Of a stretch of 64,000 bases of DNA, positions 42,026 through 51,103 are shown in pieces. The stretch lies in NCBI GenBank assembly GCA_964579245.1, contig CAZOFY010000005.1, positions 1 to 64,000 of the forward strand. Direction: 5' to 3'. Under the pieces are notes generated by a model that saw only the letters and a list, made by a program, of their open reading frames with translations, made no database searches and was not told the DNA's origin. Source of the DNA: Firm-13 sp964579245. Lineage in GTDB: Bacteria; Bacillota; Clostridia; Saccharofermentanales; Saccharofermentanaceae. Position numbers and translations under genes: made by a program. The stretch's first letter is position 1, and every line of letters begins with the position of its first letter.

Positions 42026-42616
42026 TCAGAATCCCTGATTAAATACTTTCTTGTTCCAGGCAATGTATGCCTTGGTCCCAACAATCGTCCATTTCGTCAA
42101 AAAATAACTGAAGATGCATGTGGCTACACCGATCGCTATCAATCCGATGCCCGCCAGAAGAACCGCGGTGAAAAGTTCGACTCCGGTAAACAATGTGACA
42201 AGAGTCAGGATCCCGCCGACGAATAACGATGCCGTAGCAAGCCAGAAGGCGAGGTTGAGGGCATAAAGTGCGATCGCGACCCACCATGCAATGAGGAGGT
42301 TCAAGAGAACCACGAAGACTCTCGGTCCGACCAGATCCTCCTGTCCCGCCTTGATAGCGGCGGCGGTTGCGGCCGCAGACGGCAGTTCTTCACTCTCTTC
42401 ACTCGTGTGTCCGACCGTCACAAGCTCAGGATCCATATAGGTTCTGGCAACGATGACCGGATCCCCGAGCTCAGCCGAGACCTCATGCTCAGACTTGCCC
42501 TGTGATAAGCCGACATCAAAATGTTCCTCGAAATCACTCAAGATATCGTGTAACTCTGCCGAGGGAATTCCTACCAGCGAACCGCGAATGGCATCAAGAT
42601 ATTCTTGTCTTGTCAT
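42026..42616 (-). CDS. DUF1700-type membrane protein
   Basis: 196 residues. The N-terminal helical domain TRQEYLDAIRGSLVGIPSAE followed by a DFEEHFDVGLSQGKSEHEV block is the DUF1700 signature: a cytoplasmic domain followed by several transmembrane helices (about four here). Such proteins typically follow a PadR regulator, as here, with an ATGA overlap. The ATG at 42616 has GGTGGAG upstream. A membrane-stress or lipid-related role has been proposed for relatives, but nothing here proves it. Confidence 0.82.
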   Translation of the reverse strand: MTRQEYLDAIRGSLVGIPSAELHDILSDFEEHFDVGLSQGKSEHEVSAELGDPVIVARTYMDPELVTVGHTSEESEELPSAAATAAAIKAGQEDLVGPRVFVVLLNLLIAWWVAIALYALNLAFWLATASLFVGGILTLVTLFTGVELFTAVLLAGIGLIAIGVATCIFSYFLTKWTIVGTKAYIAWNKKVFNQGF

Positions 42617-42930
42617 TTCGCTCCACCCCCTATAATCCGATCGACACTCCGGGCAAAAGAAACCCATTCCTCCTGGAGGCCTTCCAAAGACTTTCTGCCT
42701 AATCCGGTTAATGTGTAATACTTCCGTGGAGGACCGCTCTGCGATTCCTGCAAATACGTTGTAACCAGCCCATCCGTGGCAAGCTTCCTTAAGATGGGAT
42801 AAACTGTACCATCTGAAATCTGAATGATCTCAGATAACGTACTGGCTAATTCGTATCCGTACTGATCGTTTGTCTTCAACATCGACAGTACACAAAGGTC
42901 TAATACACCTTTTTTGAATTGTACATTCAC
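42613..42930 (-). CDS. PadR family transcriptional regulator (2)
   Basis: 105 residues starting at a GTG with AAAGGAGG seven bases upstream. KGVLDLCVLSMLKTNDQYGY, ISDGTVYPILRKLATDGLV and PRKYYTLTGLGRKSL are PadR hallmarks. Unlike the other PadR gene I see no perfect palindrome in its promoter. It leads the three-gene operon PadR-DUF1700-small membrane protein. Confidence 0.92.
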   Translation of the reverse strand: MNVQFKKGVLDLCVLSMLKTNDQYGYELASTLSEIIQISDGTVYPILRKLATDGLVTTYLQESQSGPPRKYYTLTGLGRKSLEGLQEEWVSFARSVDRIIGGGAK

Positions 42931-43162
42931 GGCACATCCTCCTTTGCTATTGTTTATTCTATAATAGTGATTCTACTTTAATACTGTTTCACCGTCAAGA
43001 TGTTTTTTCTTACAATCTAAAAAAAAATCTTTTGTTTACAATTTCTTAAAATATTGAAAAGAAATCTTGTGTTCTCAGACCTTTCTGTTATACTTGCAAT
43101 ATAACAACCGCACATCATCTTGAATCAAGGCAATATCAGAATCAGCCAAACAGGAGGTCTTT

Positions 43163-43999
43163 ATGGTCAGCACAGCATCCATCATTACAATATGCTTCTC
43201 TCTCTTAGTCGCTCTGATTGGACCCGTTCTTCTTGCAATCATTTTTCTATTCAAGAACCGTCCGAAGCCCGGGGTCGCTTCAGTTTTCGCCGGGGCGGGA
43301 ACCTTTATCCTCTTTGCTCTTATTCTGGAGCAACTCCTTCATTTTCTTATTCTGAAAGTCATACCCGGACTCGGTGACATAATCACGGGGAACGTATGGC
43401 TTCTGGCGTTCTACGGATCGATCGCCGCCGGCGTTTTCGAGGAGACCGGACGGTTCCTCGTTATGAAATTCATCCTGAAAAAGTCGCGCGAGTGGAAGCA
43501 CGGTATAGCCTTCGGTATCGGACACGGCGGTATCGAAGCGATGATACTGGTCGGACTCACGTATATGAATAACCTTATTTATTCACTTCTGATCAATTCC
43601 GGATCTTTCGATATGGTGTTGAAAAGCTCTCCGTCCAGCGCGCAGGAAGCCCTCGTAGCAGCAAAGGACGGCCTGATCAGCACTTCGTCCTGGTTATTTG
43701 CCTTTGCGGGCGTCGAGCGGATCCTGACGTTCCTCTTTCATGTCGCCATGTCCGTCCTGGTCCTCTATGCAGTCCGTTCCGGGAAGAAAAAATTCTTCCT
43801 ACTGGCAATCTTCCTGCATTTCATGCTGGACATTCCCGCTGTCTTCGCGCAGAAGGGCATACTGCCTGTCTGGGCGCTGGAAGTCTATGTTGCTGTTTTC
43901 GCCGTTGCGTCACTGGTCTTCATCGTTCGCTCAAAGAAGCTTTTCGAAAAGCTCCCGGCTCTTGTTTCAGAAGTAAAAGAAGAGAAGACAGTCTCTTAA
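43163..43999 (+). CDS. YhfC family intramembrane protease-like protein
   Basis: 278 residues with about seven transmembrane helices. The conserved motifs of the YhfC/PrsW-like superfamily are present: AGVFEETGRF with paired glutamates, AFGIGHGGIEA, and FLHFMLDIPA. They correspond to putative active-site regions of membrane-embedded proteases. Proteolysis by YhfC itself is not established. AGGAGG precedes the ATG. The gene is monocistronic and convergent with the dCMP deaminase gene. Confidence 0.85.
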   Translation: MVSTASIITICFSLLVALIGPVLLAIIFLFKNRPKPGVASVFAGAGTFILFALILEQLLHFLILKVIPGLGDIITGNVWLLAFYGSIAAGVFEETGRFLVMKFILKKSREWKHGIAFGIGHGGIEAMILVGLTYMNNLIYSLLINSGSFDMVLKSSPSSAQEALVAAKDGLISTSSWLFAFAGVERILTFLFHVAMSVLVLYAVRSGKKKFFLLAIFLHFMLDIPAVFAQKGILPVWALEVYVAVFAVASLVFIVRSKKLFEKLPALVSEVKEEKTVS

Positions 44000-44052
44000 C
44001 CAGAGGCTGCCTTCTCCAGAAAGCATACTGAATCCAGCAAAGTATTTATAAA

Positions 44053-44532
44053 TCAGACCTCGATCTCGATCTTTCTTCCTGTCGGCGTGTACGGGCGATA
44101 GGAAACGCCCGCCGCGTCAAGCATTCTTCTGGCGGCAATAAAAAGATCATCCTTGGCATATTTATCCGAAAGATAAACGATCGAGGTTATTCCCTTCTGG
44201 ATCATCGCCTTCGTGCATTCCGCACAGGGAAAAAGTGTCGTATAGACTGTGCTGCCTCTCAGGTCGCTGTGTCCGCTGTTCAAAATTGCATTCATTTCCG
44301 CATGGCAGACAAAGAGATACTTGGTCTCGAGCGCAGATCCCTCACGCGCCCAGGGAAACTCGTCGTCTGAGCAGCCGCTGGGCATTCCATTGTAGCCGAC
44401 CGTAAGAATCCGCTTCTCCGGACTGATGATGCAGGCTCCGACCTGTGTGCCGGGATCCTTACTCCGGTGCGCGGACATCAATGCGATCCCCATGAAGTAT
44501 TCGTCCCAACTGATGTAGTCCTGTCTCTTCAT
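44053..44532 (-). CDS. Deoxycytidylate (dCMP) deaminase
   Basis: 159 residues. Zinc-dependent deaminase that supplies dUMP for thymidylate synthesis. Zinc ligands are in CHAEMNAILN (His, with catalytic Glu) and PCAECTKAM (two Cys). DPGTQVGACIISPEKRILTV with GYNGMPSG is family-typical, as in ComEB-type proteins. The ATG at 44532 has GGGAGG six bases upstream; the longer frame to 44592 does not match the family. Confidence 0.92.
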   Translation of the reverse strand: MKRQDYISWDEYFMGIALMSAHRSKDPGTQVGACIISPEKRILTVGYNGMPSGCSDDEFPWAREGSALETKYLFVCHAEMNAILNSGHSDLRGSTVYTTLFPCAECTKAMIQKGITSIVYLSDKYAKDDLFIAARRMLDAAGVSYRPYTPTGRKIEIEV

Positions 44533-44691
44533 ATGCTTCCTCCCGAGTCGTTTTTTTCCATTATACTCGTTTCTCTCTTCACCTTTGCTCAAAAAAAAGA
44601 AAATTTACGTGATATCATACTTTTTCCAGGTACATGCTTATGCGATAATGTTATCTGTTCCTCCACGGAAAAGAACAGAAAGCGTGAGTAT

Positions 44692-45921
44692 ATGAGCTTG
44701 AACGAGACTCCGCGCGGCGAGCGCGTCCATATAGCAATTTTCGGCAGGCGAAATGCCGGAAAATCCAGCCTGATCAATGCCCTGACCGGTCAGCAGATCT
44801 CTATTGTTTCGGATGTGGCCGGAACAACAACGGACCCGGTTTATAAGGCCATGGAACTGTTGCCGATCGGCCCGGTCGTGATGATTGACACACCGGGTCT
44901 TGATGATGAGGGCGATCTTGGACGCATGCGGATTGGTCGTGCTCAGGCGGTTCTGGAGAAGACTGACATTGCGATTGTGGCAGCCGATATCCGTACGGGA
45001 ATCGGTGATTTTGAACGAGAGATCCTGACGCGGATCCGGGAGCGGAAGATCCCCTGCGTTGTTGTCCTCAATAAATCGGATCTTATGGACGCGGACCTGA
45101 ATGATTTACAGAACATGGCAGAAACATTGGCCTCAGAGCTGTTTACACCTGTCATTATAGCATCCGGCCTTCGAGGCGAGGGAATTCTCGCCGTCAAACA
45201 AGCCCTGATACAGTCTCTTCCAAATAGCGGCAGAGAGAAGCAGCTGGTCCGTGATCTTTTGTCTGCGAACGATATCGTTGTCCTCGTTGTGCCGATCGAC
45301 TCCGCCGCACCGAAGGGGCGTCTGATATTACCCCAGCAGCAAGTGATCCGTGATGTTCTCGAGGCCGGAGCAATTTCTGTTGTAACACAGGAAACCGAGC
45401 TTGCCTCAACGCTCTCTTCGCTGAAGGATAAGCCTCGTCTCGTGATAACGGATTCGCAGGCCTTTGACTTCGTCTCGAAAATCACCCCGCGAGAGATTCC
45501 TCTGACTTCATTCTCGATTCTTTTCGCGCGTTACAAGGGTGACCTTCCTTCTCTTCTGGAAGGAGCAAGGATTCTCGATTCATTGAAAGCCGGGGATAAG
45601 ATCCTTATTGCGGAAGGCTGCACTCACCATCGTCAGTGTGATGATATCGGAACGGTGAAGCTGCCGCGATGGATACGGGAGCATACCGGCAAGAGCTTCG
45701 ACTTTATCTTTACGAGCGGAGGCTCTTATCCTGATGACCTGAGTCCGTATCGCCTGATCATTCATTGCGGAGCCTGTATGCTGAATGATCGCGAAATGTC
45801 GTTCCGGATTCGGAAGGCGCGGAGCCACGCTGTTCCAATCGTGAATTACGGAGTGCTTATCGCGCATATGAAAGGTATCCTTCCTCGTGTCGTCGAGCCG
45901 TTCGGCTTGGATTCATACTAA
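44692..45921 (+). CDS. hydF: [FeFe]-hydrogenase maturation GTPase HydF
   Basis: 409 residues. HydF is the GTPase scaffold on which the di-iron subcluster is assembled. The G domain starts with FGRRNAGKSSLIN, DTPGLDDEG and NKSDL. The iron-sulfur ligands are in EGCTHHRQCDDIG and IIHCGACMLN near the C-terminus, the CxH...HCxxC pattern of HydF. The ATG at 44692 fits family N-termini; its ribosome site is weak. It is monocistronic and separate from hydG by about 4 kb; hydE and the hydrogenase are not in the window. Confidence 0.94.
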   Translation: MSLNETPRGERVHIAIFGRRNAGKSSLINALTGQQISIVSDVAGTTTDPVYKAMELLPIGPVVMIDTPGLDDEGDLGRMRIGRAQAVLEKTDIAIVAADIRTGIGDFEREILTRIRERKIPCVVVLNKSDLMDADLNDLQNMAETLASELFTPVIIASGLRGEGILAVKQALIQSLPNSGREKQLVRDLLSANDIVVLVVPIDSAAPKGRLILPQQQVIRDVLEAGAISVVTQETELASTLSSLKDKPRLVITDSQAFDFVSKITPREIPLTSFSILFARYKGDLPSLLEGARILDSLKAGDKILIAEGCTHHRQCDDIGTVKLPRWIREHTGKSFDFIFTSGGSYPDDLSPYRLIIHCGACMLNDREMSFRIRKARSHAVPIVNYGVLIAHMKGILPRVVEPFGLDSY

Positions 45922-46037
45922 AATGATTCCTGAATTCAATTTATTATCAAGTATCTTTTACGGAAGATAGATTTTCTATCTTGTCCTGTGATAGAATCAG
46001 GAATAGTTGATTTTATTGGACATAGGGGGAAGCAAGC

Positions 46038-46412
46038 ATGACAGGAATCGAAGCGATTATTTATACGAAGGAGAAGGACTTACTGCGGCCAGAAATTCGC
46101 AAGTCCCCGGAGAAGATCGCGGAAATCCTTAGTAATTCTTTTTATGAATACGGAAGCTCGGGTAGAGTATATCATTACCATCACGGGAATACCTTTGCCC
46201 ATGGCCCGGCAAAGGAGAGCGATTGGGAGATCGTAGACTTCTCACTTCACCTTCTTTCGGAGGACAGTGCCCTCGCAACGTACAAGATGATTAAGCATAC
46301 AGAGTCGGATCCGAAGCGCAGAACAACACTCCGTGTTTCCCTCTGGCGCATCGAAGACGGGATCTGGAAGATGCAGTTTCACCAGGGAACCTACGCAGAT
46401 GACGTAGGCTAA
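46038..46412 (+). CDS. DUF4440 / NTF2-like small protein
   Basis: 124 residues. It fits the NTF2-like fold as DUF4440: an N-terminal helix with EKDLLRPEIRKSPEKIAEIL, a central aromatic HYHHG stretch, and a C-terminal beta-sheet ending RTTLRVSLWRIEDGIWKMQF before HQGT. Such proteins are often enzymes or binding proteins of unknown substrate. GGGGGAAG lies before the ATG, and a terminator follows at 46450. Confidence 0.75.
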   Translation: MTGIEAIIYTKEKDLLRPEIRKSPEKIAEILSNSFYEYGSSGRVYHYHHGNTFAHGPAKESDWEIVDFSLHLLSEDSALATYKMIKHTESDPKRRTTLRVSLWRIEDGIWKMQFHQGTYADDVG

Positions 46413-46449
46413 TAAAGGGCCTATCTCAATACGGACATTTTTGTCAGAG

Positions 46450-46484
46450 CTGTCTCAACATGAAGGTGGGGAGACAGTTTTTTT
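46450..46484 (+). terminator. Terminator after the DUF4440 gene
   Basis: CTGTCTC and GAGACAG form a 7-bp stem with a 14-base loop, followed by seven T residues. Confidence 0.8.
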
Positions 46485-46516
46485 GTCGGAACAGCGAAAA
46501 AACATGTTTTCTGGCT

Positions 46517-47809
46517 TTATTGCCCTTCACGAAGCTTCGAAGCCGCATGTAATCCAGCAACGAATCCTGTGGAGAGCGCGATTTGGATGTTATAACCACC
46601 CGTCTCGGCATCGAGATCCAACGCTTCTCCCGCCACATAAAGGCCGGGGACCAGCCTCGATTCCATGGTGCCGGGGTCGATCTGATTCGTCGCGACGCCC
46701 CCGACGGTGATCATAGCGGATCCGAGATCCGGCGGACTCGTAACAGTATACTCCGGATACCGGAAAGCGCGGATCAATCTTTGTCGATCTTCCTTCTTCA
46801 AATCACGACAGAATGTTTTCGCCGATATTTGGCTGCGCGACAGAAGAAAGGATACATAGGCTTCCGGCGCCAGCGCCTTACATGCGTGGATCAGTAAGCG
46901 ATTGGCATTTTCTGTAACGATTGCGAGAGTGAGCCTGGCAAATTCCTCATCCGATATTTCAGGCATCAAAGTCGGCGAAATCGCAACCTGAGCCATCTGA
47001 TACAGAGACGGATCGGGTGGCAAGAACCGCGAAAGACGCAGTACGGCTGGCCCTGACATCCCGACATGCGTAAACAGGACATCACCGGTGGTCTGCGCTT
47101 GTTTCGAGCCGCTTACTAGAAGACGCAGCCTGATCCCTCTCAGACTGACACCGGCCAACCCGCTCGCCTTCATTCCTTCAAGCCTGACCGGAGAGAGTCC
47201 GGCTCGAACCGGCGTGATCAAATGCCCCATGTCTGCTGCCAAACGCAGGCTGTCTCCGTCAGAGCCGGTGGCCGCATAAGACGAACCGCCGGCACAGAGG
47301 ATGCAAACGTCGGCATGATAAGAGGATCGCTTTGTCACGATTATGAACCCGGATTTCTCCTTTGATGCATGAACCCGGATCACTGCCTCATCTAAGCGGA
47401 TCTCGACACCGAGAGTGTTCACCTCGCGAATCAAAGTCGTCAGAATATCTGTCGCACGATCGCTTTCCGGAAAGACCCGCCCGCCGTCTTCTGTTTTCAA
47501 CGGAACACCGGCGTTTTCAAAAAAAGTCATGCTGTCAGACGGAGAGAATGTGTGCAGCGCTTTCCGAAGAAACTTGGCCCCCTCGAAGATGTGTCCTGTA
47601 AAATCCCTCACCTCTGAGGCGTTGGTAACATTACAGCGACCATTGCCGGTGAGAAGAAGCTTTTTCCCAGGTTCAGAATTTTTCTCAAAAAGAATGATCT
47701 GAGCTGTATTCTGTTTCGCTGCCGCAATCGACGCCATCAAACCGGCGGGTCCTCCGCCGATCACAGCAATCACAGGCTTGCCCTTCTCTTTTTCATCGTC
47801 TTTAATCAC
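46517..47809 (-). CDS. HI0933/YhiN family flavoprotein (NAD(P)/FAD-dependent oxidoreductase)
   Basis: 430 residues. The FAD-binding GGGPAGLMASIAAA is near the N-terminus, FEKNSEPGKKLLLTGNGRCN is the HI0933 signature, and GGYNIQIALSTGFVAGLHA is the C-terminal FAD contact. Function is not established for the family. The GTG at 47809 was chosen because GGAG lies 9 bases upstream and it overlaps the upstream stop; a GTG at 47833 has no ribosome site. It is coupled to the YbaK-type gene. Confidence 0.87.
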   Translation of the reverse strand: MIKDDEKEKGKPVIAVIGGGPAGLMASIAAAKQNTAQIILFEKNSEPGKKLLLTGNGRCNVTNASEVRDFTGHIFEGAKFLRKALHTFSPSDSMTFFENAGVPLKTEDGGRVFPESDRATDILTTLIREVNTLGVEIRLDEAVIRVHASKEKSGFIIVTKRSSYHADVCILCAGGSSYAATGSDGDSLRLAADMGHLITPVRAGLSPVRLEGMKASGLAGVSLRGIRLRLLVSGSKQAQTTGDVLFTHVGMSGPAVLRLSRFLPPDPSLYQMAQVAISPTLMPEISDEEFARLTLAIVTENANRLLIHACKALAPEAYVSFLLSRSQISAKTFCRDLKKEDRQRLIRAFRYPEYTVTSPPDLGSAMITVGGVATNQIDPGTMESRLVPGLYVAGEALDLDAETGGYNIQIALSTGFVAGLHAASKLREGQ

Positions 47810-48284
47810 GCGTGAGTTCTCCTGTCTCGGCACAAATAAACCGGATCAAATCATCCGGAGCAAGCAGGATCTGTGCTCCCCGAACGCCGGCGCTGACGGA
47901 TATCCTATCAAAAAGCACGCACGTCTCATCGATATAGGTTGGAAAATTCTTCTTCATACCAATCGGTGAACATCCTCCGCGAATATATCCCGTCAACGGG
48001 AGAAGCTCCTTCACCGCAATCATTTCCGTCTTCTTATTTCCTGAAAGAAGCGCGAGCGTCTTAAGATCCAATTCTGCCGCAACAGGAATACAGGCTGTAA
48101 GAAAGCCTGTCTTATCGCCTGTGAGCACCAGTGTCTTGAACACCTGCTCCTGCGGAAGGCCGCATACCTGAGCAACATGCACTCCGGACAGATCTTCCTC
48201 CTCCACCTCATATCGGATCACTTCATAGCCTATGCCGGCGGCGTCCAGCATGCGCATCGCATTTGTCTTGGTTTCCTTTGCCAT
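47802..48284 (-). CDS. ybaK: Cys-tRNA(Pro)/Cys-tRNA(Cys) deacylase, YbaK/EbsC family
   Basis: 160 residues. It hydrolyses Cys-tRNA(Pro) formed by prolyl-tRNA synthetase. Family blocks VFKTLVLTGD, the AELDLKTLALLSGNKKTEM segment, and GYIRGGCSPIGMKK followed by FPTYIDET are clear. The ATG at 48284 is preceded by GGAGGG. It is followed by the HI0933-type gene with a short overlap. Confidence 0.92.
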   Translation of the reverse strand: MAKETKTNAMRMLDAAGIGYEVIRYEVEEEDLSGVHVAQVCGLPQEQVFKTLVLTGDKTGFLTACIPVAAELDLKTLALLSGNKKTEMIAVKELLPLTGYIRGGCSPIGMKKNFPTYIDETCVLFDRISVSAGVRGAQILLAPDDLIRFICAETGELTRD

Positions 48285-48334
48285 GAGATCCCTCCGCAAA
48301 TAGATATAGTATAACGCCACAGGTCAATGTCCGC

Positions 48335-48369
48335 AAAAAAACGCGCCGGGCAGGATTGCCCGACGCGTC
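48335..48369 (-). terminator. Terminator after the zinc-ribbon gene
   Basis: On the minus strand ACGCGTCGGGCA and TGCCCGGCGCGT pair around a 4-base loop, followed by seven T residues. Confidence 0.88.
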
Positions 48370-48391
48370 ACATCTTTCGAATCACGAACAC

Positions 48392-49066
48392 TCAGTCATC
48401 ATGAAAATCCACGATCTTGCTTCGCATCCAGATTGGCACCTGTTCTTTCTTCTCTTCGGGCTTGGTCTCTATTGTCGCAGACTTCGTCTCCTCCGCAGGC
48501 TTCACCTGCTTAAAGGGAGAGCGTACCGGTCGGCTCTTCAAGGGCTCGGAGAGAGGTTTGAACGCAGAGACTGCGGCAAATTCCGGAACCGGCTCAACAG
48601 GCGGCCGGAACGCCGACGGTAAATCCGAAGCACCCTTGGCGGCACCTCTTACATTCTTTGCAGATGACTTCGAAAGAAATGCAGACGGTACACCGGCTTC
48701 CATATCAGGAGAGGGCGCCGGAGGCGCGGAAGCAAGAATAGACGGTACATATTCGGGATCCTGATAATCATAGTAAAACTTCGAGGCCTGCTTCGCGTCG
48801 TAGATTTTACTCTCTCTCTTACCGAACTCCGGACGAGGCGCCTTACGCCGGTCAACCAAAGGATACGTCAGTTCCTCAGAGGAGTCTTCCTCCGCACGGG
48901 GCAAGGAAGACTCTTCAAACTTCTTCTTTGCATCGATAACAATCCCGGGAAGGTATTCTGATGTATCGATGTTGCCGTCTTCGCCGGGAACCAATCGAAG
49001 ACCACAACGCGTACATAAATCCGTAAGAATATCTGTTCCAAATCCACATCTCGGACAGTATTTCAT
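48392..49066 (-). CDS. Zinc-ribbon protein with disordered tail
   Basis: 224 residues. The N-terminus YCPRCGFGTDILTDLCTRCG is a four-cysteine zinc ribbon. The rest is low complexity, rich in Pro, Lys, Glu, Ser and Ala, and probably disordered. No membrane helix is visible. The ATG at 49066 has GGGAG upstream. Zinc ribbons of this sort occur in nucleic-acid and membrane proteins alike, so no function is proposed. Confidence 0.7.
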   Translation of the reverse strand: MKYCPRCGFGTDILTDLCTRCGLRLVPGEDGNIDTSEYLPGIVIDAKKKFEESSLPRAEEDSSEELTYPLVDRRKAPRPEFGKRESKIYDAKQASKFYYDYQDPEYVPSILASAPPAPSPDMEAGVPSAFLSKSSAKNVRGAAKGASDLPSAFRPPVEPVPEFAAVSAFKPLSEPLKSRPVRSPFKQVKPAEETKSATIETKPEEKKEQVPIWMRSKIVDFHDD

Positions 49067-49190
49067 GAGAAGTCTCCCTTCTTTATATATTGGTTTCATA
49101 ATAAAGTAAGGGAATTTTTATTGCAATATGATTTCAATGTGGCAACTGTAGACATAGTGTAAACATTCTGTGTCCGTTCTGTTCTTGGCC

Positions 49191-50624
49191 TTAAAAGAAT
49201 AAGTCCCGTGTCTGTCTTGCCCGAATCTTTTCGATGTTTTTCTTTGTGGCCTCGCGGACTTTCAAATCAGCAATCGTTTCCAGCTCGCGATCTACCAGTA
49301 CTGTGCCCTTCTCCTTCGCCACAGGGGAAGCGTAATCTTCAAGGTACTCCGTCAGGGTCATCAGCGCATTTGGATGGCAAACGTTCTTGATTTCTCCGCT
49401 TCGGGCCATCGACATGAATCGGTCTCCTGTGCGGCCGGAACGATAACAGGCTGTGCACCACGAGGGAATAAGGCCTTCAGACAGAAGCCAGGTGACGATC
49501 TCATCCGCGGAACGATCATCACTTTTGTCGAATTGTGCGACAAGCTCTTCATCTCGCACGCCCGTCTCCCGCAGCCTTCTCTCGGCAGCATAACCACCGA
49601 CACCCACCGCGCTGCATGCACTCAGCTGGGTAATGCCGCAGTCCAGAAGATCCTTTCGCATGGCGGCCGTTTCGCGGGTCGAAATAATCATCCCCGTGTA
49701 CGGTACGGCAAGTCGAATCACGGCAACAATTCTTCTGAACAATTCGTCGCTCGGAACGTTCGGGTATATTGCTTTCAGATCACAGCCGTCAGCCGGTCGA
49801 ATCCTTGGGACAGATATCGTGTGGAAGCCAACTCCCCATTCCTTCTCCATGTGCTCGTTATGAATCATAAGAGCAATTGTCTCGAAAAGCGGATCATGTA
49901 GTCCGAACAGAACTCCGGCCCCGACATCGTCAATACCGCCGGCCTGGGCGCGGTCAAAGGCGGTAAGGTGATATAGATAATTGCTCTTCGGACCGGACAG
50001 ATGATACTTCTCATAGGTCGGCTGGTGATAGGTCTCCTGAAACAGAATATACGTCCCGATTCCGGCAGACTTGAGCCGGCGATAGTTTTCTATCGTTGTC
50101 GCCGCAATGTTCACATTCGCGCGGCGGATCTCTCCCGACGTGTCTGACATGGTGTCATAAACAGCCTTCAGACATTCCTCAATGTACTCGATCGGACAAT
50201 TCTCATCATCCTCTCCAGCCTCAAGCGCGATTCTCTTGTGACCCATTTTCTGAATCTCAATGACCTCTTCACGAACCTCGTCCATGCTCAGCTTTCGTCT
50301 CGAAAAGCTGTGGCAGTCGTTATAGCTACAGTATGCACAACGATTCACACAGTAATCGCTGACATAGAGCGGAGCAAACATTACGATACGGTTGCCGTAT
50401 ATCGCCTCCTTGATTCTTCTGGCCGTCTGGAAGAGAAGCGGAAGATATCGATCATCCATTCTGAGAAGCTTGGCGACCTCCATGTGATTGAGGCCTTTGA
50501 AGTGTACCGCCTTTTCGATGATGTTCCGTATCTCTTCCTCCGTCGAATTTCCAGCCTCATTAAGAATGGCCTCGATCTCCGGAGCGTTGATGAAATTTGT
50601 TGTCATCCTGTTCTCGTCAGTCAT
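49191..50624 (-). CDS. hydG: [FeFe]-hydrogenase H-cluster radical SAM maturase HydG
   Basis: 477 residues. HydG cleaves tyrosine to make the CO and CN ligands of the H-cluster. The radical SAM motif CVNRCAYC binds the first 4Fe-4S cluster. The C-terminal cluster ligands are in WCTACYRSGRTGDRF and a later VCHP, which distinguish it from ThiH. The ATG at 50624 has GGGAGG six bases upstream. It follows the TM1266-type gene by 48 bases and shares its leader and promoter. Confidence 0.95.
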   Translation of the reverse strand: MTDENRMTTNFINAPEIEAILNEAGNSTEEEIRNIIEKAVHFKGLNHMEVAKLLRMDDRYLPLLFQTARRIKEAIYGNRIVMFAPLYVSDYCVNRCAYCSYNDCHSFSRRKLSMDEVREEVIEIQKMGHKRIALEAGEDDENCPIEYIEECLKAVYDTMSDTSGEIRRANVNIAATTIENYRRLKSAGIGTYILFQETYHQPTYEKYHLSGPKSNYLYHLTAFDRAQAGGIDDVGAGVLFGLHDPLFETIALMIHNEHMEKEWGVGFHTISVPRIRPADGCDLKAIYPNVPSDELFRRIVAVIRLAVPYTGMIISTRETAAMRKDLLDCGITQLSACSAVGVGGYAAERRLRETGVRDEELVAQFDKSDDRSADEIVTWLLSEGLIPSWCTACYRSGRTGDRFMSMARSGEIKNVCHPNALMTLTEYLEDYASPVAKEKGTVLVDRELETIADLKVREATKKNIEKIRARQTRDLFF

Positions 50625-50672
50625 ATACATCCTCCCTGTTTGTTTTTTCGATCAGTTTTTAGCGAAAAAGAG

Positions 50673-50927
50673 CTATGGCAGCTCCGTTTTCGCGATTGCT
50701 GTCTTGGCGGTGACCCCGTCAATACGCCCTAGCTTACCGGTCAGTCTGTTGATCTCGTCCAGCTCCCCGACGACGACAATACTGATAACCGCAACCGGAG
50801 CCTCTTCAAACGGGATCCCCATTCGTCCGCGAACGATCCCCTGAAACTCTGACACAGTGTCATTAAACGGCTGCTGGCATACGTGCGGGTTATCGAGCAC
50901 GGCCGATATGACGGCTATTCTCTTCAT
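50673..50927 (-). CDS. TM1266-type iron-only hydrogenase system regulator (ACT-like)
   Basis: 84 residues. A single ferredoxin-like/ACT-like domain with IAVISAVLDNPH at the start, a central GIVRGRMGIPFEE and VISIVVVGELDEIN. This small family is typically encoded beside hydE/hydG genes and has been annotated as a hydrogenase-system regulator on context. The ATG at 50927 has GGAAGGAG six bases upstream. It is the first gene of the hydG operon. Confidence 0.85.
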   Translation of the reverse strand: MKRIAVISAVLDNPHVCQQPFNDTVSEFQGIVRGRMGIPFEEAPVAVISIVVVGELDEINRLTGKLGRIDGVTAKTAIAKTELP

Positions 50928-51097
50928 AAGTCTCTCCTTCCACAAAAAAACGCCTTCTCCTTACGGAAAAGACGCTTGCATACATATACAAGACTCCTGT
51001 CAGAAAATCGCATGTTCATACACGCGGTCCTGAGTGATCGGAGATAAAACGCCTCTTCCGGATTAGGGATCTCTTGATCGCTTTTCCGTCAGATTAT
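50928..51097 (-). ncRNA. Structured leader of the hydG operon; candidate riboswitch
   Basis: On the minus strand the 170-base leader contains several stems: GATC/GATC with AGAT/ATCT (about 51083-51035), CGCGTGT/ACATGCG closed by TCAG/CTGA, and CTTG/CAAG. It ends in a terminator (CTTTTCC/GGAGAAGG, then T residues). An upstream CGGAAAAG (51088-51081) is perfectly complementary to the terminator's CTTTTCCG arm, giving mutually exclusive folds. I cannot assign it to a class; scattered words recall the glycine aptamer but the core is not convincing. Confidence 0.6.
50944..50976 (-). terminator. Leader terminator before the TM1266-type gene
   Basis: GCGTCTTTTCC and GGAGAAGGCG pair around a 4-base loop and are followed by TTTTTTT, just 10 bases before the ribosome site. 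Its position inside the operon leader implies attenuation. Confidence 0.82.
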
Positions 51098-51103
51098 TCT
51101 TTC

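Noticed and set aside
43981..44013. Hairpin at the end of the YhfC gene as a terminator
   Set aside because: The stem is good but no T-run follows on either strand.
50928..51097. Assignment of the hydG leader to the glycine or SAM-I riboswitch class
   Set aside because: Only isolated words (CTCAGGAC, ATCAAGAGA) resemble these aptamers; their conserved cores are not present.
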